Positions 40,340 through 49,842 of a stretch of DNA of 64,000 bases are shown here, piece after piece. Within the stretch, counting starts at the first letter, position 1. Each line of letters begins with the position of its first letter. Source of the DNA: Accumulibacter sp. (GTDB lineage: Bacteria; Pseudomonadota; Gammaproteobacteria; Burkholderiales; Rhodocyclaceae); contig NZ_JAPUVI010000055.1 of NCBI RefSeq assembly GCF_029255285.1, positions 24,382 to 88,381 on the forward strand, given 5' to 3'. A model generated the notes under the pieces. It ran no database searches, had not been told where the DNA came from, and worked only from the letters and a program-made list of their open reading frames with translations. Made by a program: the position numbers and the translations under genes.

Positions 40340-41887
40340 ATGAACCAGCCAGCACCGCAATTGACATCCTCCGCCACGCATCCGGGGTGGCGCTTGGCCT
40401 TGCCTGCGCTGGTCTGCACGCTGGCGCTGCTGCTGGTGCTTTTTCGCGAGACGGCGCTGGCGATGGCCGGTATCTGGGCGCGTTCCGACACCTATGCGCA
40501 CGGCTTCATCGTGCCGCCGATTGTGCTTTGGCTGATCTGGCGCCAACGGTCGAGCCTTGCCCCTCTGGCGCCGGGCTACAGCTTTCCAGCCCTGCTCCTG
40601 TTTGCCGGCGCAGGCTTTGCCTGGCTCCTCGGAGAGGTCGCGGCGGCCAATGTCGTTTCCCAGTTCGCCTTGATCTTCCTGTTGGTACTGGCGGTACCTG
40701 TCGTGCTCGGGTGGGAGATCGCGCGGGCACTTGCCTTTCCGCTGCTCTTTCTGTTCTTCGCGGTTCCCTTTGGCGATTTCGCGATGCCCAAGCTGATGGA
40801 CTGGACGGCGCAAGTCACCATCTTCGGCTTACGTCTCTCCGGTGTTCCCGTGCATGCCGAAGGTTTGCGTTTCGTGATTCCCACCGGCAGCTGGTCGGTC
40901 GTCGAAGCGTGCAGCGGCGTTCGCTATTTGATCGCTTCGGTCACGGTCGGTACGCTCTTTGCCTACCTCACTTATCATTCCCTTGTCAAACGAGTGGTGT
41001 TTGTCGGCGTTTCCGTTCTCGTGCCGATCGTCGCCAATTGGGCGCGTGCCTACATGATCGTGATGTTGGGTCACCTGTCCGGTAACAAGCTTGCCGTTGG
41101 CGTCGACCATCTGATCTACGGTTGGGTCTTCTTCGGTATCGTGATCATGGCCATGTTCTGGATCGGTGCGCGCTGGAGGGAGGATGAGCTTCCCCGGGCG
41201 GCGCCAAGTCCGTCGCTGGCCGGCGGTCCCACAAGCTCCTCCCGTTCCCTGGTCGCGGCCGCCGTAACGGTAGTGGTTGGCGCCGTCTGGCCGCTCGCGG
41301 ATTGGCAGATCGAGACGCATCCGGCGGCGCCGCTCGGTCGACCCGCGCCGCTCGAGCCGATAGCCGGCTGGTCGGCCGCACCCGACGGTCTGGTCGGCTG
41401 GCGGCCGAAGATCGAGAATCCGGCGGCGAGTACACAGGAGAACTTGCAGAATGGCGGCCGCGTGGCCGGCATCTTCCTTGCTTACTATCGCAACCAGGAT
41501 CAGCAGCACAAGCTGGTCAGCTCGGCCAACGTTCTGGTGACCAGCGAGGATCCGGCGTGGACCATGACGGCTGGCGGAGCACGCGACATTTCGTTTGACG
41601 AGCAGGTAGTACGGATTCGCCAGGCGGAACTGCGCGGTTTCGACGGCCGGCGCATCACCGTCTGGCAGTGGTACTGGGTCAACGGTCGCTGGACCGCCAA
41701 CGATGCGCTGGCCAAGGTCTACACCGCGCTGTCGCGCTTGACCGGAAAGGGCGACGATTCGGCGATGATCATTCTCTACGCTGTGCACGATCAGAACGCT
41801 GATGGGCAGGCGGTGCTCGAGGATCTGGCGCGCGCGGCGGCACCGGTGATCACGAGCGCCTTGCGGCAGACGATGGCTGCCCGATGA
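40340..41887 (+). CDS. xrtA: Exosortase A fused to EpsI domain
   Basis: Exosortase A is the membrane transpeptidase that recognises PEP-CTERM sorting signals. The ATG at 40340 gives 515 aa. The first ~285 residues have about eight transmembrane helices with the catalytic triad Cys191 (VEACSGVRYL), Arg236 (NWARAYM) and His256 (GVDHLIYGW). The remaining ~220 residues are the periplasmic EpsI domain (GWSAAPDGLVGWRPK, YYRNQDQQHKLVSSANV, VWQWYWVNGRWTANDALAK). The fused arrangement is normal for XrtA. No obvious PEP-CTERM substrate gene is in this window. Ends overlapping the next gene (ATGA). Confidence 0.95.
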   Translation: MNQPAPQLTSSATHPGWRLALPALVCTLALLLVLFRETALAMAGIWARSDTYAHGFIVPPIVLWLIWRQRSSLAPLAPGYSFPALLLFAGAGFAWLLGEVAAANVVSQFALIFLLVLAVPVVLGWEIARALAFPLLFLFFAVPFGDFAMPKLMDWTAQVTIFGLRLSGVPVHAEGLRFVIPTGSWSVVEACSGVRYLIASVTVGTLFAYLTYHSLVKRVVFVGVSVLVPIVANWARAYMIVMLGHLSGNKLAVGVDHLIYGWVFFGIVIMAMFWIGARWREDELPRAAPSPSLAGGPTSSSRSLVAAAVTVVVGAVWPLADWQIETHPAAPLGRPAPLEPIAGWSAAPDGLVGWRPKIENPAASTQENLQNGGRVAGIFLAYYRNQDQQHKLVSSANVLVTSEDPAWTMTAGGARDISFDEQVVRIRQAELRGFDGRRITVWQWYWVNGRWTANDALAKVYTALSRLTGKGDDSAMIILYAVHDQNADGQAVLEDLARAAAPVITSALRQTMAAR

Positions 41888-43071
41888 TGATCGGCAATGA
41901 CCCGCGTCCGCTGGTCGCTCATGTAGTGTTTCGTTTCGATGTCGGTGGCCTGGAGAACGGGGTTGTCAATCTGATCAATCACCTGCCGCAGGAGGCCTAT
42001 CGTCATGCGGTGATCTCGCTGACCGATGTGACCGATTTCCGGAAGCGCATCGTGCGTGACGATGTCCAGTTCTTCGCCCTCGAAAAAGCCCCGGGTCATA
42101 CCGTTTGGCTCTATCCGCGTCTTTTTCGTCTGTTTCGGGAGCTCGGCCCGGCGATCGTCCATACGCGAAATCTCGCGGCTTTGGAGGTGGTGGTACCGGC
42201 GTGGGCGGCGCGCGTGGCCGTTCGCGTGCACGGCGAGCACGGCCGTGATATTGGTGACCTCGACGGTTCGAGCAGGAAGTATCAGTACCTGCGTCGCGGC
42301 TATCGACCTTTCGTGACGCATTACATAGCACTGTCTCGCGATCTCGAGCACTATCTGACTGCTCGAGTCGGCGTCGCGCCGGCGAAAGTGGCGCAAATCT
42401 ACAATGGGGTCGACATGCAACGCTTTAGTCGTGCCGAGCGGCGGCAGCCAATCGTCGGCTGTCCTTTTTCCGATCCCGATCTGTGGCTGATCGGGACGGT
42501 AGGTCGCATGCAGGTGGTGAAGAACCAGACGCTGTTGGTGCGCGCCTTCGTTCATGCGCTGGACAGGTTCCCAGCGCTGAGGAGCCGCCTTCGACTGGTA
42601 ATGATCGGGGACGGACCGCTGCGCTCCGAGGCACAGGCGCTTCTCGATCAAGCGGGACTCGCCGAATTGGCGTGGTTACCCGGAGAGCGCAACGACGTGC
42701 CCGAGGTCTTGCGTGGACTGGACTGTTTCGTTTTGCCGTCGTTGGCCGAAGGCGTATCGAATACGATTCTCGAAGCGATGTCTAGCGGCTTGCCGGTAAT
42801 TGCGACCGACGTCGGAGGCAACCGGGAACTGGTCGAGGCGGGCCGCAGCGGCGAACTGGTGCCAGTGGACGATTGCCCGGCCATGGCGAAGGCGATGGCC
42901 GACTACGCGACCAGTCCGGCGCGGGCACGGGCCGCAGGTGCGGTGGGGCGGGCGCTGGTGGCCGATCGGTTCAGCCTGGAATCGATGGCTCGCAACTACC
43001 GGGATCTCTACGATCGATTGCTCTCGTCGCGCCGTGGCGCGGCAGGCCTGAAGAGACGGATACACCCGTAG
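41884..43071 (+). CDS. XrtA-system glycosyltransferase, family 4 (TIGR03088-like)
   Basis: A 395-aa GT-B enzyme. Acceptor side: HVVFRFDVGGLENGVVNLINHLP; donor side: VGRMQVVKNQTLLVRAF, VMIGDGPLRSEAQALL, LPSLAEGVSNTILEAMSSGLPVIATDVGGNRELV with the EX7E-type glutamates. The FRFDVGGLENGVVNL start is typical of the exosortase-associated subgroup. Overlaps exosortase by 4 bp and is followed after 39 bp by the amidotransferase. Confidence 0.92.
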   Translation: MMIGNDPRPLVAHVVFRFDVGGLENGVVNLINHLPQEAYRHAVISLTDVTDFRKRIVRDDVQFFALEKAPGHTVWLYPRLFRLFRELGPAIVHTRNLAALEVVVPAWAARVAVRVHGEHGRDIGDLDGSSRKYQYLRRGYRPFVTHYIALSRDLEHYLTARVGVAPAKVAQIYNGVDMQRFSRAERRQPIVGCPFSDPDLWLIGTVGRMQVVKNQTLLVRAFVHALDRFPALRSRLRLVMIGDGPLRSEAQALLDQAGLAELAWLPGERNDVPEVLRGLDCFVLPSLAEGVSNTILEAMSSGLPVIATDVGGNRELVEAGRSGELVPVDDCPAMAKAMADYATSPARARAAGAVGRALVADRFSLESMARNYRDLYDRLLSSRRGAAGLKRRIHP

Positions 43072-43110
43072 GCGAACGCAAAAACTCGATAAGGAAGCTG
43101 AAGCAAGGAT

Positions 43111-45057
43111 ATGTGCGGGATTACCGGAATCTTCGATACTCGTGGGCGGCGTGAGATTGATCGCGCCGCGCTCACGCGCATGAACGAATCGCAATACCAT
43201 CGCGGTCCCGACGAAGGTGGCCTGCACGTCGAAGAAGGGCTGGGTCTGGGGCATCGGCGGCTATCGATCATCGATCTGTCGACCGGCCAACAGCCGCTTT
43301 ATAACGAAGACGGCAGCGTTTGCGTGGTCTTCAACGGGGAAATCTACAACTACCGGGAACTCATTCCCGAGTTGCAGTCGCTCGGCCACGTCTTTCACAC
43401 GCGCAGCGATACTGAGGTCATCGTGCATGCCTGGGAGTCCTGGGGAGAGGATTGCGTTCGCCGCTTTCGCGGCATGTTCGCCTTTGCCCTGTGGGATCGC
43501 AAACTCGAGACGCTGTTTCTGGCGCGCGACCGACTGGCCGTCAAGCCGCTTTACTACGCGCTGCTGGCGGACGGCACCTTCCTCTTCGGCTCGGAACTCA
43601 AGTCCCTTCTGGCGCACGGGGGTTTGCCACGCGACATCGATCCGCTGGCGGTCGAGGAGTATTTTGCACTCGGCTACGTCGCCGAGCCACGGACCATCTT
43701 TCGCCAGGCGAGAAAGCTGCCGCCTGCGCATACGCTGTTGCTGCGTCGTGGCCAGCCGGTCGGAGAAACGAAGGAATACTGGGACGTCCGCTTCGCTCTG
43801 GACGGCGGCCATTCACTCGACGAAGCCTGCGCGCAGCTCAACGAAAAACTCGCCGAGTCGATCCGCCTGCGCATGATCGCCGACGTTCCGTTGGGCGCCT
43901 TTCTATCCGGCGGCGTCGACTCGAGTGCGGTCGTGGCATTGATGGCCGGCCAGTCGGCCGATCCGGTCAACACCTGTTCGATCGCTTTCGACGATCCCGC
44001 TTTCAACGAGGCGGAGTTTGCCCGGACGGTCGCCGACCGCTATCGCACCAACCATCACTGCGACCTGGTGGCAAGCGACGACTTCGATCTGGTCGACACG
44101 CTGGCCCGGTTGTACGACGAACCCTATGCCGACAGTTCGGCCATACCGACCTACCGCGTGTGCCAGCTGGCACGTAAACATGTGACGGTGGCGCTCTCGG
44201 GCGATGGCGGTGACGAAACCTTCGGTGGCTACCGGCGTTACCGCCTGCACTTGATGGAAGAGCGCATGCGGGCGGCCTTGCCGCAGAGCGTTCGACGGCG
44301 CTTGTTCGGCTTGCTCGGCCGCATCTACCCGAAGGCCGACTGGGCGCCGCGAATGTTCCGCGCCAAGACGACGTTCGAAGGGATGGCCAGAACTTCGGTC
44401 GAAGCCTATTTCCACTCCGTCTCCATCCTGCGTGGTCCGATGCGCACTCAACTGTTCAGCCAGCGCTTCCGGGGAGAGATCGATGGCTATAGCGCCGAGG
44501 ATGTCTTTCGTCGCCATGCCGCGCGCGCCGCTACCGACGATCCTCTGGCGCTGATCCAGTACCTCGATCTCAAGACCTATCTGGTGGGCGACATCAACAC
44601 GAAGGTTGACCGCGCCAGCATGGCGCACTCGCTCGAGGTGCGCGAGCCGCTGATGGACCACGAACTGGTCGAGTGGATGGCGACGCTTCCCTCGTCGTTC
44701 AAGGTGAACGGCCAGGAAGGAAAGTTTCTCTTGAAAAAGGCGATGCAAGCAAGCTTGCCGAACGAGATACTGTATCGCCCGAAAATGGGCTTTGCCGTGC
44801 CGCTTGCCCGCTGGTTCCGCGGCCCGCTCAGGGAGCGTGTTCGCGAGTCGGTGCTGGGACCGCGGCTGGCGGCTACGGGCTGGTTCAATCAGGAGTATCT
44901 GCGCCATCTGGTCGACGCTCATCTATCGGGAGCGAGCGACTACAGTTCTCCGCTGTGGACGCTGTTGATGTTCGAAGCCTTTCTGCGCAACGTGGTCGAC
45001 GCACCGGCCGGCGCTCCCGCCGTCGTCGTGGCAGGCGAGTCGGGGTTGGCGTCATGA
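43111..45057 (+). CDS. XrtA-system amidotransferase (asparagine synthase-like), canonical
   Basis: A 648-aa two-domain enzyme. The glutaminase domain starts with MCGITGIFD, so Cys2 is exposed once the Met is removed; RGPDEGG, HRRLSIIDLS and NGEIYNYREL are intact. The synthetase domain has the ATP-pyrophosphatase loop SGGVDSSAVVAL and SGDGGDETFGGYRRY. It should amidate a carboxylate, probably a uronic acid in the polymer, using glutamine. Matches TIGR03108. The next gene overlaps its stop by 4 bp. Confidence 0.94.
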   Translation: MCGITGIFDTRGRREIDRAALTRMNESQYHRGPDEGGLHVEEGLGLGHRRLSIIDLSTGQQPLYNEDGSVCVVFNGEIYNYRELIPELQSLGHVFHTRSDTEVIVHAWESWGEDCVRRFRGMFAFALWDRKLETLFLARDRLAVKPLYYALLADGTFLFGSELKSLLAHGGLPRDIDPLAVEEYFALGYVAEPRTIFRQARKLPPAHTLLLRRGQPVGETKEYWDVRFALDGGHSLDEACAQLNEKLAESIRLRMIADVPLGAFLSGGVDSSAVVALMAGQSADPVNTCSIAFDDPAFNEAEFARTVADRYRTNHHCDLVASDDFDLVDTLARLYDEPYADSSAIPTYRVCQLARKHVTVALSGDGGDETFGGYRRYRLHLMEERMRAALPQSVRRRLFGLLGRIYPKADWAPRMFRAKTTFEGMARTSVEAYFHSVSILRGPMRTQLFSQRFRGEIDGYSAEDVFRRHAARAATDDPLALIQYLDLKTYLVGDINTKVDRASMAHSLEVREPLMDHELVEWMATLPSSFKVNGQEGKFLLKKAMQASLPNEILYRPKMGFAVPLARWFRGPLRERVRESVLGPRLAATGWFNQEYLRHLVDAHLSGASDYSSPLWTLLMFEAFLRNVVDAPAGAPAVVVAGESGLAS

Positions 45058-46268
45058 GCCTGCGTATCCTGCACGTACTCGACCACTCGCTGCCGCTGCA
45101 CAGTGGCTACACCTTTCGTACGCTCTCGCTGCTGCACGAGCAGCGCGCGCTGGGCTGGCAGACATTCCACCTGACAACGCCGAAGCACGGTCCCGGTTCG
45201 ACATTGCAGGAAGAAGTCGATGGCTGGACCTTCCATCGCACGCCCAGTGAAGCGGGCTGTACGCTCCTCAAGCAGATGCGACTGACCGCTACACGGCTCG
45301 ATCAGGTCGTCGAGGCGCTGCAGCCCGATCTCATCCACGCCCATTCACCCGTTCTCAACGCCCTGCCGAGCTTGTGGGTCGGGCGGCGACGGCGCTTGCC
45401 GGTGGTCTACGAGGTACGCGCTTTCTGGGAGGATGCGGCGGTCGATCACGGGTCGACGGTGGAGGGCAGCCTGCGCTATCGCGTTTCACGGGCGATGGAG
45501 ACCTTTGCTCTCAAGCATGCCGAGCAAGTGACGACGATCTGTCAGGGCCTGCGGAACGACATCGTTCAGCGCGGCATTGCGCCGGAGCGAGTAACGGTGA
45601 TCCCGAACGCGGTGGACGCTCGCCTGTTCCGTTTCGGCACGGAGGCCGACCCCGATCTGCGTCGCTCGCTCGGACTCGATGGCGCGACGGTGCTCGGTTT
45701 TGCGGGCTCCTTCTACGGCTACGAGGGGATCAATCTCCTGATCGAGGCGGCTGGTCGGATGTTGCCCCGCCATCCGACACTGCGCGTGCTGTTGGTCGGC
45801 GGCGGACCGCAGGAGGAGAATCTGAAGGCGCAGGTGGCGGCGGCCGGCTTGCAGGCGCAGGTCATATTCACCGGTCGTGTGCCGCATGCCGACGTGCAGC
45901 GCTATTACGAACTGATCGACATTCTGGCCTTCCCCCGTCTGCCGATCCGCCTCACCGAGCTGGTTACACCACTCAAGCCGCTCGAAGCCATGGCGCAGGG
46001 ACGGATGTTTGTCGCTTCCGACGTCGGTGGCCACCGCGAGCTGATTCGCCACGGCGAGACGGGATTTCTCTTCCGTGCCGGCGACGTGACCGCGCTGGTG
46101 GCGGCGATCGAGGATCTCCTGTCGCGGCGCGAGGTCTGGCCGGACATTCGCGCCCAGGCACGCCGCTTCGTCGAAATCGAGCGCAGTTGGGCGGCCAGTG
46201 TGGCGCCCTATCGCGGCGTTTACGCGCGGGCGCTTGCCGCGTACGGTCGTAGCGGTTCGGCCACTTGA
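45054..46268 (+). CDS. Exosortase A-system glycosyltransferase, family 4 (TIGR04063-like)
   Basis: Start at ATG 45054, overlapping the amidotransferase stop, gives 404 aa; the open frame upstream is a shadow. The N-terminus MSLRILHVLDHSLPLHSGYTFRT is the diagnostic start of the exosortase A-associated subgroup. GT-B donor site: VIPNAVDARLF, LGFAGSFYGYEGINLLIEAA, LLVGGGPQEENL, FPRLPIRLTELVTPLKPLEAMAQGR. Both domains complete. Confidence 0.93.
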   Translation: MSLRILHVLDHSLPLHSGYTFRTLSLLHEQRALGWQTFHLTTPKHGPGSTLQEEVDGWTFHRTPSEAGCTLLKQMRLTATRLDQVVEALQPDLIHAHSPVLNALPSLWVGRRRRLPVVYEVRAFWEDAAVDHGSTVEGSLRYRVSRAMETFALKHAEQVTTICQGLRNDIVQRGIAPERVTVIPNAVDARLFRFGTEADPDLRRSLGLDGATVLGFAGSFYGYEGINLLIEAAGRMLPRHPTLRVLLVGGGPQEENLKAQVAAAGLQAQVIFTGRVPHADVQRYYELIDILAFPRLPIRLTELVTPLKPLEAMAQGRMFVASDVGGHRELIRHGETGFLFRAGDVTALVAAIEDLLSRREVWPDIRAQARRFVEIERSWAASVAPYRGVYARALAAYGRSGSAT

Positions 46269-46280
46269 TCCCGGGCCTGT

Positions 46281-48230
46281 GTGGTGGGTGGCATTCATGG
46301 CATCTATCGATTTGACGGGTTGGGTGTCGAGCCAAGGCTACTGGCAGCGATGGGCGATCGGATGCGTCATCGCGGTCCGGACGGCGAAGGCAGTCATCTC
46401 GACGGACCCTGCGGGATTGCCGTGCGCTGCCTGTCGTCGATGGATATGCCGGGGCAGCGGCAGCCGCAGCCGCTGTCGAATGCCGACGGAACGCTAAGCC
46501 TGGTTTGTAACGGCGAGATCTTCAATCTGCACGAACTGCGTAGCGCGTTGCAGGAGCTTGGCTGCGATTGCGCGACGGCCTCCGACGGAGAAGTGCTGCT
46601 ATCCCTTTATGAAGCCGATGGTGACGACTTCGTCCGCCGGCTGAACGGCACCTTCGCCTTCGCGCTGTGGGATGCGCGGAGGCGCCGCCTGCTGATCGGC
46701 CGTGATCGGCTCGGCGTGAAGCCGCTGTATGTACTTCAGGATTGGCAGCGTTTGGCGTTTGCCAGCGAGGCCAAGGCACTGCTGGTCCTGCCCGGGGTGG
46801 CTGCCGAACTTGACCGAACGGTCGTCGCCGATTACCTGCATCTTGGTTACGTCGCGGCGCCGGCTTGCTTCTTCAAGGGAATGCGCAAACTGCCGCCGGC
46901 CACCCTGCTCGCCGTGGAAGACGGCCGGATTCGCGAGTGGCGCTACTGGCGGCTGCCCGCACACCCGGTGCCGGGGCTCTCGGAAACCGAGTGGGTCGAG
47001 CGGATACGGACCTGCCTCGCCGATGCGGTACGCCGGCAGGCGGTCAGTGACGCGCCGGTCGGCGTTTTTCTCTCCGGCGGCGTGGCGTCGAGCGGCCTGG
47101 CCGGACTGATGGCCAGCCACTCCGGGCAAACGATCAGTAGCTACACGGTCGGCTGTGGATCTGGCGAAGGACCGGCAGCGTCGCACTCCCTTGGCCACGC
47201 CCGCCGGGTGGCAGAGCGCTTCTCGACGCGGCATCGAGAGATTCTCCTGCGTCCCGACGTCGTGGCGCTGCTGCCCAAGCTGCTGTGGCACCTCGATGAA
47301 CCGCTTTCGGGAACGGATTTCATCGCGGCTTTCATGATTTCCGACTGCGCTCGTCAGGACGTCAAGGTCGCCCTCTCCGGAATCGGCGGCAACGCCCTGT
47401 TCGGCGGCTATCGGCGTTGCCTGTCGGGCTACTACCTCGGACGCTACGGTCGCCTGCCCGAATGGCTGAGACGTTGCGCACACTTCGTCGCCCGACGCCT
47501 GCCGACCAGCCATCAGCCGGGACCTCTGGATACGCTGCGTCTCGCCGCCGAGTCTTTTGCGGCGCTCGACAAGACGGCTGACGAGCGCTATCGCAGCGCA
47601 CTTCAGGTGCTCGATCGGCAGGCCGTTGCCGCCTTGCTGCTCGAGCCGTCGATAGCCGCTTCCGATCCTCTGACGCGGGCTTTTGCGGTGGCTGGCAGAG
47701 AGGATGAACTGAACCGGATGCTGGCGGTGGACGTCGAAACGCTGTTGCCCGACCATCTTCTTCTGCTGGCCGACAAGATGAGCATGGCGGTTTCGCTCGA
47801 ATGCCGGTTGCCGTTACTCGATCACCAACTGGTTGAACTCGCAGCCACCCTGCCGGCGTCGATCAAAGTCCGCAACGGGCGGCCCAGGCGCGTGCTCGAA
47901 GCGTCGCTGGCCGGCCTGTTGCCGGCCGGTCGGCTGGACCAACGCTCCGCTGCCACGGCGTTTCCCGAGGGCGCCTGGCTGCGGGAACCGCTGGCGCCTC
48001 TGCCAGGCCGATTGTTGGCCACCGAGGTGGTGAATGCGCGCGGCCTGTTCCGACCGTCGGCGATCGCCGATCTGGTCGCGGCGCATGAAGCGAAACAAGC
48101 CGGTGTGACCGATTTGCTTGTGGCGCTGATCAACCTCGAGATCTGGAGCCGTGTCTTTCTCGATCGCCGCGACCCGACGGACGTTGCCGACGAGCTGAAA
48201 GCTTACGTTGCGCCAACGGCCAGCGCCTGA
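46281..48230 (+). CDS. Asparagine synthase-like paralogue with degenerate active sites
   Basis: A 649-aa paralogue of the amidotransferase at 43111, two genes upstream. The start is GTG at 46281 or 46284; no ATG is in frame before the fold. In the glutaminase domain the nucleophile Cys2 is replaced by Gly (GGIHGIY against CGITGIF) and HRRLSI has become VRCLSS. In the synthetase domain SGGVDSS is SGGVASS (Ala269), and SGDGGDETFGGY is SGIGGNALFGGY (Ile368, Asn371, Ala372). The rest of the fold is well kept (RGPDGEG, NGEIFNLHEL, GRDRLGVKPLY, LECRLPLLDHQLVELAA), so the gene is not a random relic. Probably a pseudoenzyme or one with a changed reaction. Confidence 0.88.
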   Translation: MVGGIHGIYRFDGLGVEPRLLAAMGDRMRHRGPDGEGSHLDGPCGIAVRCLSSMDMPGQRQPQPLSNADGTLSLVCNGEIFNLHELRSALQELGCDCATASDGEVLLSLYEADGDDFVRRLNGTFAFALWDARRRRLLIGRDRLGVKPLYVLQDWQRLAFASEAKALLVLPGVAAELDRTVVADYLHLGYVAAPACFFKGMRKLPPATLLAVEDGRIREWRYWRLPAHPVPGLSETEWVERIRTCLADAVRRQAVSDAPVGVFLSGGVASSGLAGLMASHSGQTISSYTVGCGSGEGPAASHSLGHARRVAERFSTRHREILLRPDVVALLPKLLWHLDEPLSGTDFIAAFMISDCARQDVKVALSGIGGNALFGGYRRCLSGYYLGRYGRLPEWLRRCAHFVARRLPTSHQPGPLDTLRLAAESFAALDKTADERYRSALQVLDRQAVAALLLEPSIAASDPLTRAFAVAGREDELNRMLAVDVETLLPDHLLLLADKMSMAVSLECRLPLLDHQLVELAATLPASIKVRNGRPRRVLEASLAGLLPAGRLDQRSAATAFPEGAWLREPLAPLPGRLLATEVVNARGLFRPSAIADLVAAHEAKQAGVTDLLVALINLEIWSRVFLDRRDPTDVADELKAYVAPTASA

Positions 48231-48717
48231 ACAGCCGGCCGAGCGCTGACCCGCGGTACCGCCTGGCCGTCGGATCGTCATGGCGACTTCGAAGCCGGAG
48301 TGACCGTTCGGCGAGCATCCCGACGGACCGATCCGGTGTCGGCCGATGGTCAGCGATTGTCCGGTCGTGTGTAGAGTCTCGGCACCCGGGTTCGTGACTG
48401 ATTTCCTTGTTAGCGTCAGCCCGAACGAATATCCTTCGCCTGTTGTTGCGGCGCGCTGCTCGGTCGGCGCAACCAACGGCGATCACCGTCAGAGAGGATT
48501 CCCGACCGGTCCGCCGGGGCTCATGGCGGGTTGCCTCCGGAGAGGCGGTCGCCGCCGCAGACGGCCATCGAACGCTAAAGGGACGCTCGCACATGATCGC
48601 TATCGGTTTTCTTGCTTGGAACTCTCGGCTTGCCGTGGGGCGGGCAGGGGGCCTCGGCTCCGGATTGCCTGGCCAGCCCTCCGTTTGTCGGCTGCGCCGA
48701 TGGATGAGGGGAGGCCG
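48231..48717. other. Intergenic stretch within the exopolysaccharide locus
   Basis: 487 bp with no supported gene. Upstream in-frame sequence of the next gene runs through part of it but is Arg/Gly-rich with no family match, and a 42-codon frame at 48594 lacks support. Could contain an internal promoter for the following genes; I see no clear box. Confidence 0.45.
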
Positions 48718-49842
48718 ATGAGCGTCACCGAGCAGTCGCCGGCCATGGGCCGTCCACCATTCCCAGCCATTTGCGTCGTTGGGCCGTTGCCGCCACCATC
48801 CGGCGGTATGGCCAACCAATGCGAGCAACTCGTTCGCCTGCTACGTGCCGAGGGCGTCGCTGTCGAGTTGGTGCGTACCAACTCGCCCTATCGACCGGCC
48901 TGGGCGGAGCGCTTGCCGATACTGCGTGCCGGGTTCCGACTGCTGCCTTACCTGCGGCATCTTTGGCAGGCCGCTGGGCGCGCACGCGTCATGCACATCC
49001 TGGCCAATTCCGGCTGGGCATGGCATTTGATCGCCGCACCGGCGATCGTCATTGCGCGCTTGCGCCATACGCCCGTGATCGTCAATTACCGAGGCGGTAA
49101 CGCCGATACGTTTTTTGCCGGCGCGCCGCGACACGTTCTTCGCTTGCTCGGCCAGGCAACGATCCGGGTCACGCCTTCGGCCTTCCTGCACCGCGTTTTC
49201 AGCCGCTATGGGCTGGCAGCCGAAGTCATACCGAACATCGTCGATCTTTCACGTTTCTCGCCCGCTCCGGCGCGACCCTTTGGCGACGCGCCACATCTGG
49301 TCGTGACGCGCAATCTGGAACCCATCTACGACATCCCGACGGCGATCCGCGCGTTTGCCAGGATCCGGCCGGTCTACCCGCACGCTCGGTTGACCGTTGC
49401 CGGCAGCGGGCCGGAGCTTCCCCGCTTGCAGGCTCTGGTGGCTGAGCTCGGACTGCAGGACGCGGTACGGTTTGCCGGCCGGATCGACAACGCGCATATT
49501 CCGCGGCTCTACGCGTCGGCCGATTGCCTGCTCAACCCGAGCACGGTCGACAACATGCCGATATCGATTCTCGAAGCGTTTGCCAGTGGTGTACCGGTCG
49601 TCAGCAGCGATGCCGGGGGAATCCCGGACCTCGTCGAAAACGGGGTGTCGGGCCTGCTGGTGCCGATCGGAGACGACGCGGCGATGGCGCGTGAGTTGCT
49701 GCGCGTGTTGCAGGATGGGGCGCTGGCAGATTGTCTGCGGCAGGCCGGCCTGGCGCAGGCGGAGCGCTACGCCTGGCCCCGAGTGCGGACGCAGTGGCTC
49801 GCCGCTTATCGACAGGCCATGGCAACGAGGAGAGGATCTTGA
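48718..49842 (+). CDS. Glycosyltransferase family 4
   Basis: ATG 48718, preceded by GGGGAGG, gives 374 aa. GT-B features: acceptor-side ICVVGPLPPPSGGMANQCEQLVRLL, donor-side VIPNIVDLSRFSP, LTVAGSGPELPRLQALV, and DCLLNPSTVDNMPISILEAFASGVPVVSSDAGGIPDLVENG with the nucleotide-sugar-binding Glu residues. The sugar transferred cannot be told. Followed by an overlapping TTG-started gene. Confidence 0.9.
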   Translation: MSVTEQSPAMGRPPFPAICVVGPLPPPSGGMANQCEQLVRLLRAEGVAVELVRTNSPYRPAWAERLPILRAGFRLLPYLRHLWQAAGRARVMHILANSGWAWHLIAAPAIVIARLRHTPVIVNYRGGNADTFFAGAPRHVLRLLGQATIRVTPSAFLHRVFSRYGLAAEVIPNIVDLSRFSPAPARPFGDAPHLVVTRNLEPIYDIPTAIRAFARIRPVYPHARLTVAGSGPELPRLQALVAELGLQDAVRFAGRIDNAHIPRLYASADCLLNPSTVDNMPISILEAFASGVPVVSSDAGGIPDLVENGVSGLLVPIGDDAAMARELLRVLQDGALADCLRQAGLAQAERYAWPRVRTQWLAAYRQAMATRRGS

